Positions 17,473-26,267 of a DNA stretch of 64,000 bases are shown piece by piece (positions within the stretch are counted from its first letter, which is position 1; each line of letters begins with the position of its first letter). Location of the stretch: contig CAVXPU010000005.1 of the NCBI GenBank assembly GCA_963763855.1, forward strand, positions 248,001 to 312,000. The letters run 5' to 3'. Both the position numbers and the translations under genes were made by a program. This DNA comes from JAIBCC01 sp963763855. Its GTDB lineage: Bacteria > Acidobacteriota > Blastocatellia > Pyrinomonadales > Pyrinomonadaceae. A model generated the notes under the pieces. That model was not told where the DNA came from. It saw only the letters and a program-made list of their open reading frames with translations, and searched no databases.

Positions 17473-18879
17473 ATGGATAGAGTTTTAGCTGCATTAGCTT
17501 TCTTATTGATACTTGCGTTAGCAATCTTCACCTTTCCAGATGAGGCATCAGCGGTGTTAATGGTGTCGTTTTGCTCGGCAATTGTGGTTTTGGTAATTCA
17601 TCATACATCTGACGAAGCCATTTTTTTGCAAAGAGTCTTTATTATTGGTCTTCTTCTTCGGATTTCGTTCGGCATTGTTGTCCATCTTTACGATTTGCGA
17701 AGTTTTTTTGGCAATGACGCGGCTCTTTATGACGCTAGAGGATATCGGCTATATGAGATTTGGTTCGAGGGTGTATTTACGAATGATCCATTTAGCCAGC
17801 AAGCATTAAGCGTTACTACTCCGGGTTGGGGTATGACTTATCTGGTCGGTATTATTTACTCTATTACTGGACGAAATATATTAGCTGCACAAATGTTTTG
17901 TGGGGTCATTGGTGCGGCGATTGCTCCGATGGTTTATAGCTGTTCAAATAAGATTTTTGCTAACCGAAATGTTGGAAAAGCAGCAGCTTTGATTGTGACG
18001 CTTTACCCGGCGTTTATAATTTGGACATCACAGCTTCTAAAGGATGGATTGATTATTTTTCTATTGGTCTTATCAATCACTCTGGTAATTCAACTTCAGC
18101 AAAAGTATAATTATCTATCATTAATTCTGTTAATACTCTCTCTTTTCTCGATCCTCTCGCTTCGTTTTTATATTTTTTACATGGTAGCAATTGCAGTTGT
18201 TGGAAGTTTCGTGATTGGTTCGGCGAACTCCAATCAATCAATTATCAAAAGAGTATTGGCAATTTTGGTAATTGGGATCGGACTTACTTATCTCGGTGTT
18301 TTGAGAAACGCCAGTTCCGACATCCAGTATGCTGATTTAAAAAAAGTACAAAATAGTAGGTTAGATTTGTCCCGATCTGAGTCAGGGTTTGGCGAAGATA
18401 CAGATGTCTCTACAACACAGGGAGCAATTACCGCTATTCCGGTGGGTTTTCTATATCTGATGTTTGCTCCATTCCCTTGGGAGGTATCAAATTTTAGGCA
18501 AGCGATTACGCTACCGGAGATGGTAATTTGGTGGGCTTCTTTTCCGTTGTTAATTGCAGGGCTTGTCTATACTATAAAACATCGGTTGCGAAACGCGATT
18601 GCTGTTTTGTTGTTCTCACTTTTGTTGACAGTTGCCTATTCAATTTTTCAGGGAAATGTGGGAACAGCATATCGCCAAAGGTGTCAGATACAGGTCTTTC
18701 TCTTTATGTTTATCGGGGTTGGTTGGGAATTGAGAAAAGAGAAAAAGGAAATTGGAAAGATCGAGGCGAAAAATCGGAAAATGAAGCTTGCGGAAAGTAT
18801 TAGACAATCTAGAGTCATGTCTGAAATGGAAATTGAGGAAAATATAAAGCTTGTAATTGTTGAACGCAATAAGGGTTAA
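17473..18879 (+). CDS. polytopic membrane protein, polymerase/GT39-like
   Basis: A 468-residue membrane protein with roughly ten hydrophobic helices, a soluble loop near residues 270-320 and a charged C-terminal tail. The segment LYPAFIIWTSQLLKDGLIIF is typical of the acidobacterial/cyanobacterial glycosyltransferase-39-like or O-antigen-polymerase-like families, and an acidic residue in the first periplasmic loop (FFGNDAALYD) resembles the catalytic loop of GT-C enzymes. As no other Wzy candidate is seen in the cluster, it may polymerise the repeat unit; that is inference from position and topology. It starts 3 bp after the acyltransferase. Confidence 0.62.
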   Translation: MDRVLAALAFLLILALAIFTFPDEASAVLMVSFCSAIVVLVIHHTSDEAIFLQRVFIIGLLLRISFGIVVHLYDLRSFFGNDAALYDARGYRLYEIWFEGVFTNDPFSQQALSVTTPGWGMTYLVGIIYSITGRNILAAQMFCGVIGAAIAPMVYSCSNKIFANRNVGKAAALIVTLYPAFIIWTSQLLKDGLIIFLLVLSITLVIQLQQKYNYLSLILLILSLFSILSLRFYIFYMVAIAVVGSFVIGSANSNQSIIKRVLAILVIGIGLTYLGVLRNASSDIQYADLKKVQNSRLDLSRSESGFGEDTDVSTTQGAITAIPVGFLYLMFAPFPWEVSNFRQAITLPEMVIWWASFPLLIAGLVYTIKHRLRNAIAVLLFSLLLTVAYSIFQGNVGTAYRQRCQIQVFLFMFIGVGWELRKEKKEIGKIEAKNRKMKLAESIRQSRVMSEMEIEENIKLVIVERNKG

Positions 18880-18926
18880 CCTGGGAAATAAAAACTCATA
18901 ATCATTTAATAAAACGATTTAAATAA

Positions 18927-20810
18927 ATGTGTGGAATTGTAGGATTTGTAAATTCAGATAAAACGCCGGTTAATCTTTCGGTTTTGGAAAGGATGAATCA
19001 GGCGATTATTCATCGTGGACCGGATGAAGATGGCTTTTATGTCAAGGATAACGTCGGTTTGGCGATGCGTCGTCTTTCGATTATTGATCTTTCAGGCGGA
19101 CAACAGCCGATTTTTAATCACGATAAGACCAAAGCGATTGTTTTTAATGGAGAAATATACAATTTTCAAGAACTTAGAGCCGATTTAGAAAAACGCGGAC
19201 ATCACTTTTATACTCATTCGGATACTGAGGTGATCATTCATCTCTACGACGAATATGGCTTTGATTGCGTCCAGCATTTGCGGGGAATGTTTGCCTTTGC
19301 AATCTGGGATGATATTGAAAAAAGTCTATTTATTGCTCGTGATCGGATCGGGAAAAAACCGCTTCTTTATTCAAAACAGCCAAATGGTGATTTAGTTTTT
19401 GGCTCAGAATTCAAGGCACTTTTGCAACATCCAAGTATTACAAAAGAAGTGGATTATGAAGCGATTCACCATTATTTATCATATCTTTGTGTTCCTGCAC
19501 CTCTAACTGCCTTCAAACAAATTCGTAAACTTGAGCCGGCTCATTGGCTTCTGTGGAAAAATGGGCAGATAAAGACTAAGCGGTATTGGCTGCCGGATTT
19601 TCATACAAAAATCAAAATTTCAGAGAAAGAAGCTGAAGAAGAAACGCTGCGTTTGCTCCGTGAGGCAACCAAAATGCGGATGATTTCGGAAGTTCCGCTC
19701 GGTGCATTTTTGAGTGGCGGAGTTGATTCCTCCACCGTAGTTGCCTTGATGGCAGAACAAAGTGATCAGCCTGTGAAAACTTTTTCAATCGGATTTGAGG
19801 AAGAAGATTTTAGCGAGCTGAAATACGCGAAAATCGTTGCAAACCATATCGGAGCTGAACATCACGAATTCATCGTTAAGCCAAATGCTATCGAAATTCT
19901 GCCTAAATTAGTGGAACATTATGGCGAACCATACGCTGATTCTTCGGCAATTCCGACCTATTATGTTTCGCTCGAAACCCGCAAACACGTTACCGTTGCC
20001 TTAAATGGTGATGGCGGCGACGAAAGTTTTGCGGGCTATGAACGCTATTTGGCAATGCGTTTATCGGAAAAGTATCACAAGATTCCAAGTCTTTTGCGAA
20101 AGAGTTTGATTGAGAGTGCGGTAAATTTGTTTCCAACATCTGAAATTAAACGCAGCCGGGCGAGAGATTTGAAGCGTTTTATAAATGCAGCGAGTCTGCC
20201 AAAAGTTGAACGATATTTCCGTTGGGTTAGTGCGATTGATCGCGGTTCGAAAGAAAGTCTTTACACGGAAGATTTCAAGAATCAGGTAAAATCGGCAGAT
20301 TCCGCCAAATTTTTGCAGCAATGGTTTGATAAATCGAATGGTAACGGTATTGTCGATGCGACTATGTTTACTGACCAAATGACATATCTACCCAATGATT
20401 TGTTGGTTAAGGTTGATATTGCATCGATGGCAAATTCGCTCGAGGCACGTTCGCCTTTGCTCGATCACAAAGTGATTGAATTTGCGGCGAGTTTGCCTGA
20501 AAGTATTAAACTTAAAGGTGCGGAAAACAAATCTCTATTGAAAAAAGTTGCGAGCCGACTTGTTCCGAAAGAGGTTTTGTATCGCAAAAAAATGGGTTTT
20601 GGTATCCCTCTTACGCATTGGTTACGCGGTGAATTAAAGGATTACATGCGTGATAATCTCCTTTCGGAAAAATTTGCCAAACGTGGAATTATTAAGCCGG
20701 ATGTTGTAGAAAAATTGGTTAACGAACATATTGATTCCGAAAAAGACAACGTTTGGCAGCTCTGGACACTCCTTATGCTCGAACTTTGGTTTCAGAAATT
20801 TATTGATTAA
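18927..20810 (+). CDS. asnB: asparagine synthase (glutamine-hydrolysing)
   Basis: A 627-residue AsnB-type enzyme of full length. Cys2 (MCGIVGF) is the N-terminal glutaminase nucleophile; IIHRGPDEDGF, FNGEIYNF and a R-D-R-I-G-K-K-P-L motif complete the class II amidotransferase domain. The synthetase domain carries the PP-loop SGGVDSS (263-269) and later NGDGGDE. It transfers the amide nitrogen of glutamine to aspartate using ATP. In polysaccharide clusters AsnB paralogues may instead amidate a sugar acid (WbpS-like); its place at the end of the cluster makes that possible, but the sequence does not decide. A strong terminator follows at 20841-20881. Confidence 0.9.
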   Translation: MCGIVGFVNSDKTPVNLSVLERMNQAIIHRGPDEDGFYVKDNVGLAMRRLSIIDLSGGQQPIFNHDKTKAIVFNGEIYNFQELRADLEKRGHHFYTHSDTEVIIHLYDEYGFDCVQHLRGMFAFAIWDDIEKSLFIARDRIGKKPLLYSKQPNGDLVFGSEFKALLQHPSITKEVDYEAIHHYLSYLCVPAPLTAFKQIRKLEPAHWLLWKNGQIKTKRYWLPDFHTKIKISEKEAEEETLRLLREATKMRMISEVPLGAFLSGGVDSSTVVALMAEQSDQPVKTFSIGFEEEDFSELKYAKIVANHIGAEHHEFIVKPNAIEILPKLVEHYGEPYADSSAIPTYYVSLETRKHVTVALNGDGGDESFAGYERYLAMRLSEKYHKIPSLLRKSLIESAVNLFPTSEIKRSRARDLKRFINAASLPKVERYFRWVSAIDRGSKESLYTEDFKNQVKSADSAKFLQQWFDKSNGNGIVDATMFTDQMTYLPNDLLVKVDIASMANSLEARSPLLDHKVIEFAASLPESIKLKGAENKSLLKKVASRLVPKEVLYRKKMGFGIPLTHWLRGELKDYMRDNLLSEKFAKRGIIKPDVVEKLVNEHIDSEKDNVWQLWTLLMLELWFQKFID

Positions 20811-20840
20811 ATCATTTCTAATTTGACTTGCGTAAGGCAA

Positions 20841-20881
20841 AAAAAGAACGCCCGTACATTCTAATGTCTTGGCGTTCTTTT
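20841..20881. terminator. bidirectional intrinsic terminator
   Basis: AAAAAGAACGCC (20841-20852) pairs with GGCGTTCTTTT (20871-20881) across an 18-nt loop, with T-rich sequence on the + side and A-rich sequence on the other. It lies between the convergent ends of asnB and the gene at 20901 and can serve both. Confidence 0.8.
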
Positions 20882-20900
20882 AGTTTTTTGCGGAATAAAA

Positions 20901-21488
20901 TTAATTTCGGCTCGGAATCGCAATGTCACCCATTTCGAAATTTTCTACGTTTGTTTGTGCTTTTGGAACTGCGATTTTGCCCATAGTTGCTTTCTTTGGC
21001 GTCGGCGTGGGTTCAAATTTTTCAATCCCGCCCATAATCAACAAGTCTTCCGGAGCAGGTGTTGGCGTTGGCTTTTGCTTTGGAGTTCGTTTTGGAGTCG
21101 GTTGATAAGCTACCTCGCCCATTGTGTGTCGATCTTGTTTTTGGTTGAAAAATGAAGGCATACCTAATCCGCCGATTACGCCAAAAATCAGTGAAGCAAA
21201 GGCAGCCACGGTTTTGGAAACGCGTTTCTTAAACGCTGCAAAGCCTACCGGGCAATCTTCCGTCAATATAGTTCCATCAGCACGCTTGTAAAATCTAACG
21301 CACAAACGTCCGTCTGAGTTACTTATTAACTGCTCGGCTTCGGGCTTTGTCATTCCCGAAAGATTGTAAACATTGAGCTTGCATTCGCCGCAAAAGCGTT
21401 TACGATTGTCGCCAGCCATTTCGTTCCAATCTGCCGAGCATGGACTTGCAATTTTGATATTTTCGAGTGGATTAGTAAATTTATTCAT
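20901..21488 (-). CDS. membrane-anchored protein with Cys motif and MGxIA repeats, unknown function
   Basis: A 195-residue protein; the start ATG at 21488 is preceded by GGAGG at good spacing. The N-terminal 85 residues are conserved-looking and Cys-rich: Cys17, a C-x2-C pair (Cys33/Cys36), Cys63 and Cys79, with the phrases GDNRKRFCGEC and GRLCVRFYKRADGT. A single membrane helix follows (about 92-112), then a Pro/Thr-rich tail in which a short motif recurs about four times (MGEVA, MGGIE, MGKIA, MGDIA). I know similar N-terminal domains as hypothetical proteins in Acidobacteriota and Planctomycetes but no function. The cysteines could bind a metal; that is inference. The C-terminal tail would lie outside the cytoplasm. 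Confidence 0.7.
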   Translation of the reverse strand: MNKFTNPLENIKIASPCSADWNEMAGDNRKRFCGECKLNVYNLSGMTKPEAEQLISNSDGRLCVRFYKRADGTILTEDCPVGFAAFKKRVSKTVAAFASLIFGVIGGLGMPSFFNQKQDRHTMGEVAYQPTPKRTPKQKPTPTPAPEDLLIMGGIEKFEPTPTPKKATMGKIAVPKAQTNVENFEMGDIAIPSRN

Positions 21489-21605
21489 AAAAGCCTCCAA
21501 AATCTAACACCAAACTTCGTGTGTTGATTTATGAACGACCGAATTTTTGGTTCTTGCACGCCTGTTGAAGATTTTTTTTTGAGTTTGAATTAAACTTGTT
21601 AAATT

Positions 21606-23126
21606 ATGACAGATACAGCCAAACCTTTGAAAAAATCAGACGCCTGCGTGATGGTTATTTTTGGTGCTACGGGCGATTTAACCAAACGCAAGCTTTTTCC
21701 GGCTCTTTATAATTTAGCGAAAGAAGGATTTTTGCCTGAAAAATTTGCGATTGTCGGGATTGGACGGCAAGAAATGCTTTCTGATGATTTTCGTGATCAA
21801 ATTATCAAGGATTTACGGGAATTTATTGGCAGCGAGATTGACGAGAATTTGGTTAAGTGGTTTGAAGAGAAGACTTATTATACGGGTGGCGACTTTGACG
21901 ATGATAAGAAATTATTTAAGGATGTCAAAGATTTGCTCCGGGATGTTTGCGAAAAACATCAAATTCCTGAAAATTATTTCTACTATATGGCGATTCCGCC
22001 GAGTCTTTTTGCCAATGTTGCGGGCAAAATCGTTAAGAATGGAATGGGCAGGGAAGAGGATGGAAAATGGCGTCGGTTTATTTTTGAAAAGCCATTTGGA
22101 ACGAGTTTGGATTCTGCGAAAACGCTTAATGCAGATTTATTGAAGATACTTGAAGAAACTCAAATCTATCGGATTGATCATTATTTGGGCAAGGAAACGG
22201 TTCAAAATATTTTGGTTTTTCGTTTTGGAAACAGTATTTTCGAGCCGATCTGGAATCGAAATTACATCGATCACGTGCAAATTACGGTTGCCGAAAAGCT
22301 CGGAGTTGAATTACGCGGCGGCTACTATGATACCGCCGGAGCTTTGCGGGATATGATTCCAAATCACATTTTTCAGCTGGTAACGCTGACCGGAATGGAG
22401 CCGCCCGCGTCATTTGAAGCCGATGCGGTTCGCGATGAGCAAGCCAAGATATTGCAGGCGATTCAACCGTTTTCGGATGAGGAAGTTTTGCGAAAAACGG
22501 TTCGCGGACAATATGATAGCGGTGAAATTACAGGAAAAGCTGCACCTTCTTACCGAAGCGAAGAAAACGTTGCAAGAGATTCAAATACCGAAACTTTTGC
22601 GGCTCTCAAACTTTCGATTGACAACTGGCGTTGGGCAGGCGTTCCATTTTATATCAGAACCGGAAAGCGTTTGCCTGCAAAGGTTTCTGAGATCGTAATT
22701 CAGTTTAAAAAAGCTCCTTTTGTTTTGTTTCGGGATACGACGATCGAAAAATTAACCACTAATCGGCTTGTTATTCATATCCAACCCGATGAAGGTTTAA
22801 CGCTCCATTTTGGGGCAAAAATTCCAGGTCCAATTGTAAATATGGGGGCGGTTGATATGGATTTTAATTACGTGGATCACTTTGGCGAACATCTTTCAAC
22901 CGGCTACGAACGCCTACTTTTTGATTGTATGATCGGCGATGCGACGCTTTTCCAACGTGCCGACATGGTTGAAGCAAGCTGGAAAATCGTTAATCCGATT
23001 TTAGACGTTTGGAGTGCGATTCCTGCCCGTAGTTTCCCAAATTACAAGGCGGGAGCCTGGGGACCAAAGGAATCCGATGACTTGCTGGAAAATGATGGCA
23101 GACGCTGGATGAATACCGAGTATTAA
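21606..23126 (+). CDS. zwf: glucose-6-phosphate 1-dehydrogenase
   Basis: A 506-residue protein of usual length. The NADP-binding start is VIFGATGDLTKRKLFPAL, the substrate/catalytic site is RIDHYLGKETVQN (His of the HYLGK motif), and FYIRTGKRL marks the C-terminal domain. It oxidises glucose 6-phosphate to 6-phosphogluconolactone with NADP+, the first step of the oxidative pentose-phosphate pathway. Its stop overlaps the start of the lactonase gene by 1 bp, so the two are made together. The gene is transcribed divergently from the Cys-motif gene at 20901-21488 across a 117-bp gap. Confidence 0.97.
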   Translation: MTDTAKPLKKSDACVMVIFGATGDLTKRKLFPALYNLAKEGFLPEKFAIVGIGRQEMLSDDFRDQIIKDLREFIGSEIDENLVKWFEEKTYYTGGDFDDDKKLFKDVKDLLRDVCEKHQIPENYFYYMAIPPSLFANVAGKIVKNGMGREEDGKWRRFIFEKPFGTSLDSAKTLNADLLKILEETQIYRIDHYLGKETVQNILVFRFGNSIFEPIWNRNYIDHVQITVAEKLGVELRGGYYDTAGALRDMIPNHIFQLVTLTGMEPPASFEADAVRDEQAKILQAIQPFSDEEVLRKTVRGQYDSGEITGKAAPSYRSEENVARDSNTETFAALKLSIDNWRWAGVPFYIRTGKRLPAKVSEIVIQFKKAPFVLFRDTTIEKLTTNRLVIHIQPDEGLTLHFGAKIPGPIVNMGAVDMDFNYVDHFGEHLSTGYERLLFDCMIGDATLFQRADMVEASWKIVNPILDVWSAIPARSFPNYKAGAWGPKESDDLLENDGRRWMNTEY

Positions 23127-23836
23127 TGAAGGAAATTATTTTTGCGAAAAATATCGCTGAATTAGCGGCTGAGAAATTTGCCGAAATCGCCGAGGAATCC
23201 ATCGCCGATAGTGGGCAGTTTACGGTGGCACTTTCCGGCGGGTCAACCCCCAAAAAGCTTTATTCGATACTTACAGAAGAACCTTTTCGCTCGCAGATCG
23301 AATGGCAGAAAATTCAATTCTTCTTTGGCGATGAACGCTGTGTTGCCCCCGATTCTGAGGAAAGCAATTTCCGAATGGCGGATGATAATTTGTTTTCAAA
23401 ACTTAATATTCCTGACAAAAACATTCATCGTTTTATGACCGAAAATGGTGAACCCGAATCGACAGCTTTGCTGTATGAGCAAGAAATTCAAAAGTCTTTT
23501 TCAATCAACGCCGGGGAGTTCCCACGCTTTGATTTGGTCTTGCTCGGAATGGGCGACGATGGACATACTGCTTCGCTGTTTCCGGCAACTGGTGCGTTAA
23601 AAGAGGATAAACGAATCGTTGTGGGAAATTTTGTACCGAAATTTGACAAGTTTCGCTTAACCTTCACAGCTCCTACAATTAATAATGCTCACTTTGTAAT
23701 TTTTCTCATATCGGGAAAAAAGAAAGCGGAAGCCTTCCGAAAAGTCTTTTCGGGGAAATTTGATCCTGATAAACTTCCTTCCCAATTGATAAAGCCAACT
23801 GACGGAAATCTCCTGGTTCTTGCGGATATTCAGTAA
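23126..23836 (+). CDS. pgl: 6-phosphogluconolactonase
   Basis: A 236-residue DevB/SOL-type lactonase: ALSGGSTPKKLY, FFGDERCVAPDSEESN and LGMGDDGHTASLFP are the three family signatures, including the His of the DGH motif. It hydrolyses 6-phosphogluconolactone made by zwf, with whose stop its ATG overlaps (TAATG). Length is normal. An intrinsic terminator follows at 23908-23942. Confidence 0.96.
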   Translation: MKEIIFAKNIAELAAEKFAEIAEESIADSGQFTVALSGGSTPKKLYSILTEEPFRSQIEWQKIQFFFGDERCVAPDSEESNFRMADDNLFSKLNIPDKNIHRFMTENGEPESTALLYEQEIQKSFSINAGEFPRFDLVLLGMGDDGHTASLFPATGALKEDKRIVVGNFVPKFDKFRLTFTAPTINNAHFVIFLISGKKKAEAFRKVFSGKFDPDKLPSQLIKPTDGNLLVLADIQ

Positions 23837-23845
23837 ACTTCCTTT

Positions 23846-23900
23846 GCCGGGTCGCTACCGCTCCTCGTACTGATTGGAGGCTTGCCGAGTCGCTACCGCT
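23846..23900. repeat. short direct repeat, GCCGrGTCGCTACCGCT twice
   Basis: A 17-nt word occurs at 23846-23862 (GCCGGGTCGCTACCGCT) and 23884-23900 (one mismatch), 38 bp apart, in the gap after pgl. It is non-coding and just before the terminator hairpin. It resembles dispersed intergenic repeats, but no other copy is seen in this window. Confidence 0.6.
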
Positions 23901-23942
23901 AAAAAAAACTCCGTCTCAATTACTGAAACGGAGTCTTCTTTT
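23901..23942. terminator. bidirectional intrinsic terminator between convergent genes
   Basis: ACTCCGT (23908-23914) pairs with ACGGAGT (23928-23934); eight A precede the stem and a T-rich tract follows. It separates pgl (+) from the large secreted protein gene (-) and can stop both. Confidence 0.8.
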
Positions 23943-23958
23943 TTCGATTCAAAGCAAA

Positions 23959-25869
23959 TTACGGTTTGATTATCGCAGGGATAGTTTCACCGCCAAATAG
24001 TTGTACTTGAACTGATTCACCCATCGGGTTTGCCGCCGCTTCAACTTCAAACGCGACTTCACTTCCATCCGGGGTCATCCGCAAAAAGCTATTTTCTTTG
24101 GTAATCGGGAAAATAATCGGTTGTCCGGTTGAAGATTTATAGACGATGTTTTGCGAGCATCTTGCGTCACCGCCGGTTCGACGCAGGTTGACAATGCTTT
24201 TACCGTTTGAATTTGGTCGTATTGTCGCCTCGAAAGCTCCGCCATTAGCTATCGGAATCTGGAACGTCGGGCTTTCTATTGTCGTGAAACCACGTTTACC
24301 AGTTATCTTTGCATCAAAAACGTTATTTTTCGGTAATGCTGCAATATCTTCCTTGGAGATTTCAGCTTCCCAGGCATTTAAGCCCAAATTCTTACGCAAT
24401 ACAAAGTCTTTTTTCCAACCATTTTTATCATTAAGGACAAGTTTGAAATCGCGTGTAAAAGTGTCTGAAAGCCATTCAACTCTCAAATCCATATTACGCA
24501 GAATATTTTTACCTGCATGGAAGCATGGTTCTGTCATTTGCGGAGCGTATAAATTTGCTATCTTTGGATCAACTTCAGGCTGCCATTTATGCGGAACGTA
24601 AGCGTAAACAGTGACAAATTGTTTATCGGTTGGCTGATAATTAGCAAGCAAAGATATTTTATTTACGTCAGCGGGATTGTTTTGTGTAAAGCCATTTCCG
24701 GGTGTGCCGCCTTGGTAATAGGCATTTCCGCCGTTGTTGTAATTATTGCCACCGCCATTGTAATAACCGTTTCCACCGCCGCCATAGAAGCCACCTTGGT
24801 AATAACCTTGTTGGGTAAAGATTGGATTATCAGGTGTTGAAACGAGTGCCGGAATGATACGAATCGCCGATTTGCGTGTTAATTTCATAATAAAATCAAT
24901 CGCAACCGCAGCTATGGCAATCCATTTTGAAATTTCAGGATGTGATTGCCTAAGTTGAGCCAATGCCATCAAACCGCCTTGCGAAATCATTCTCCCAACA
25001 CTGTAATTGAGATCTTCCATGCGAATATTTCGCGAAATACATTGAGCACGACTGGCTAAATTATTGTATCCGGGGTAGGAAGAAGTGTAACCACTACCGT
25101 AGCCGCCATAGCCTCCGGAATAACCGCCGTAAGAACTCCAACATGAAGGTAATTGAACGCCAAAAGTTCTAGCCATCCCCTCAATTGATTGTTCCAAAAG
25201 TCCGTTGCCGTATCCTTCCGGTTGAGACATCATGTATTGAACTTGGGAAAGGAACGAACTAATATGCCCGTAAGCACTCGATATCTCGATAACTTTTTCA
25301 CCCATTTCACGAATGTCGTCGGGTCTTTTTGAAATTAAATCAAGAATCTGCTTTCTGTATTTTGGTTTTGGATACAAGAAAATCATCGGTTGGCTATCAT
25401 ATGGAACGGTAAAGAAATTATCGTTATACCAACCAACGTCTTTCAATCTTACTTCTCTCGAAACGGTTTCTTCGGATGCATTATTGCGGCTCGGGTTGAT
25501 AAAAGCCACCAATAAAGTCCAATCCCAGTTGCTCTGATGCGGCATAACGCCATTAACCGCTTCATTTGATATTTTTACTTTTAAGACATCGCCTTGATTT
25601 AGGCGGGGAATCTGCGAAAGAGGAATCGGCTCTTCTCCGGGTCGGTAAACATTAGCTTCGAGCTTGGCAATCTCTAATTTGTATGGGCTTTTCGCCGTAA
25701 AATTCTCGTCATTTTGATTAGGATCACCCTGCTGATTATAATATGGCTGTTGCGGATATTGCTGCGGATAAGTCTGTGCTTGCAGAACAGTCGAAAACAC
25801 TGAAAACAATAAAGCACAAACTAATAAATTAATTGAAAATAACCTGCTGGATATAATTTTTTGAAACAT
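23959..25869 (-). CDS. large secreted protein of unknown function, paralogue A
   Basis: I start at the ATG at 25869, which gives a 636-residue product with a clean signal peptide (LLVCALLFSVFSTVLQAQ) after MFQKII; the in-frame codons upstream look untranslated. After a Gln/Tyr/Pro-rich linker comes a region nearly colinear with the protein at 53210-56098: IPRLNQGDVLKVKI, QSNWDWTLLVAFINP, VPYDSQPMIFLYPKPKYR, a helix-rich part, a Gly/Asn/Tyr-rich low-complexity stretch, a hydrophobic WIAIAAVAIDFIMK segment, and CFHAGKNILRN followed by a beta-rich domain with GKRGFTTIESPTFQIPI. I recognise no Pfam family. It is probably periplasmic or outer-surface. It ends about 320 residues before the C-terminus of its longer paralogue. 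Confidence 0.75.
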   Translation of the reverse strand: MFQKIISSRLFSINLLVCALLFSVFSTVLQAQTYPQQYPQQPYYNQQGDPNQNDENFTAKSPYKLEIAKLEANVYRPGEEPIPLSQIPRLNQGDVLKVKISNEAVNGVMPHQSNWDWTLLVAFINPSRNNASEETVSREVRLKDVGWYNDNFFTVPYDSQPMIFLYPKPKYRKQILDLISKRPDDIREMGEKVIEISSAYGHISSFLSQVQYMMSQPEGYGNGLLEQSIEGMARTFGVQLPSCWSSYGGYSGGYGGYGSGYTSSYPGYNNLASRAQCISRNIRMEDLNYSVGRMISQGGLMALAQLRQSHPEISKWIAIAAVAIDFIMKLTRKSAIRIIPALVSTPDNPIFTQQGYYQGGFYGGGGNGYYNGGGNNYNNGGNAYYQGGTPGNGFTQNNPADVNKISLLANYQPTDKQFVTVYAYVPHKWQPEVDPKIANLYAPQMTEPCFHAGKNILRNMDLRVEWLSDTFTRDFKLVLNDKNGWKKDFVLRKNLGLNAWEAEISKEDIAALPKNNVFDAKITGKRGFTTIESPTFQIPIANGGAFEATIRPNSNGKSIVNLRRTGGDARCSQNIVYKSSTGQPIIFPITKENSFLRMTPDGSEVAFEVEAAANPMGESVQVQLFGGETIPAIIKP

Positions 25870-26267
25870 CTTTTTTAAAACCTCAAATGCAAATACGGGA
25901 GTGAACTTAATGGAGTGCCAATGATTATAGTGAAGTAAGAGTAAAATAGCAACCTTTTGAACACCCTGGTACAGTGAATACAAGGGTTTTAACAAGATCT
26001 GCCACTACAATCTTACAATTCCAAGTTAAACAATGTCAAACACTTTTTCTGTGGACTTCTTAACAGTCATTCGAAATTTCATAAAAAGACAAAATCGTCA
26101 TTATTTTAGTCTCTATTTATTAACGCGACATTTAGTAAAGAAAAGGCTAGAAAAATTATTTTTTTAAAAGGGTTATTAAGCAATCCGCCTACTAACCCTT
26201 TTCGCCGAAATTAATTTCACTTTATTGTTTACCTCTTTGCAGACACAAGCAAAAACTCAACATATTC
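25870..26267. other. 398-bp intergenic region with a terminator-like hairpin
   Basis: No convincing gene is seen. AAAAGGGTTA (26166-26175) pairs with TAACCCTTTT (26193-26202); read on the minus strand the stem is followed by an A/T-rich tract, so it probably ends transcription of the haloperoxidase-like gene. The rest is AT-rich and should hold the promoter of the secreted protein gene at 23959-25869; I could not fix -35/-10 boxes. Confidence 0.55.
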
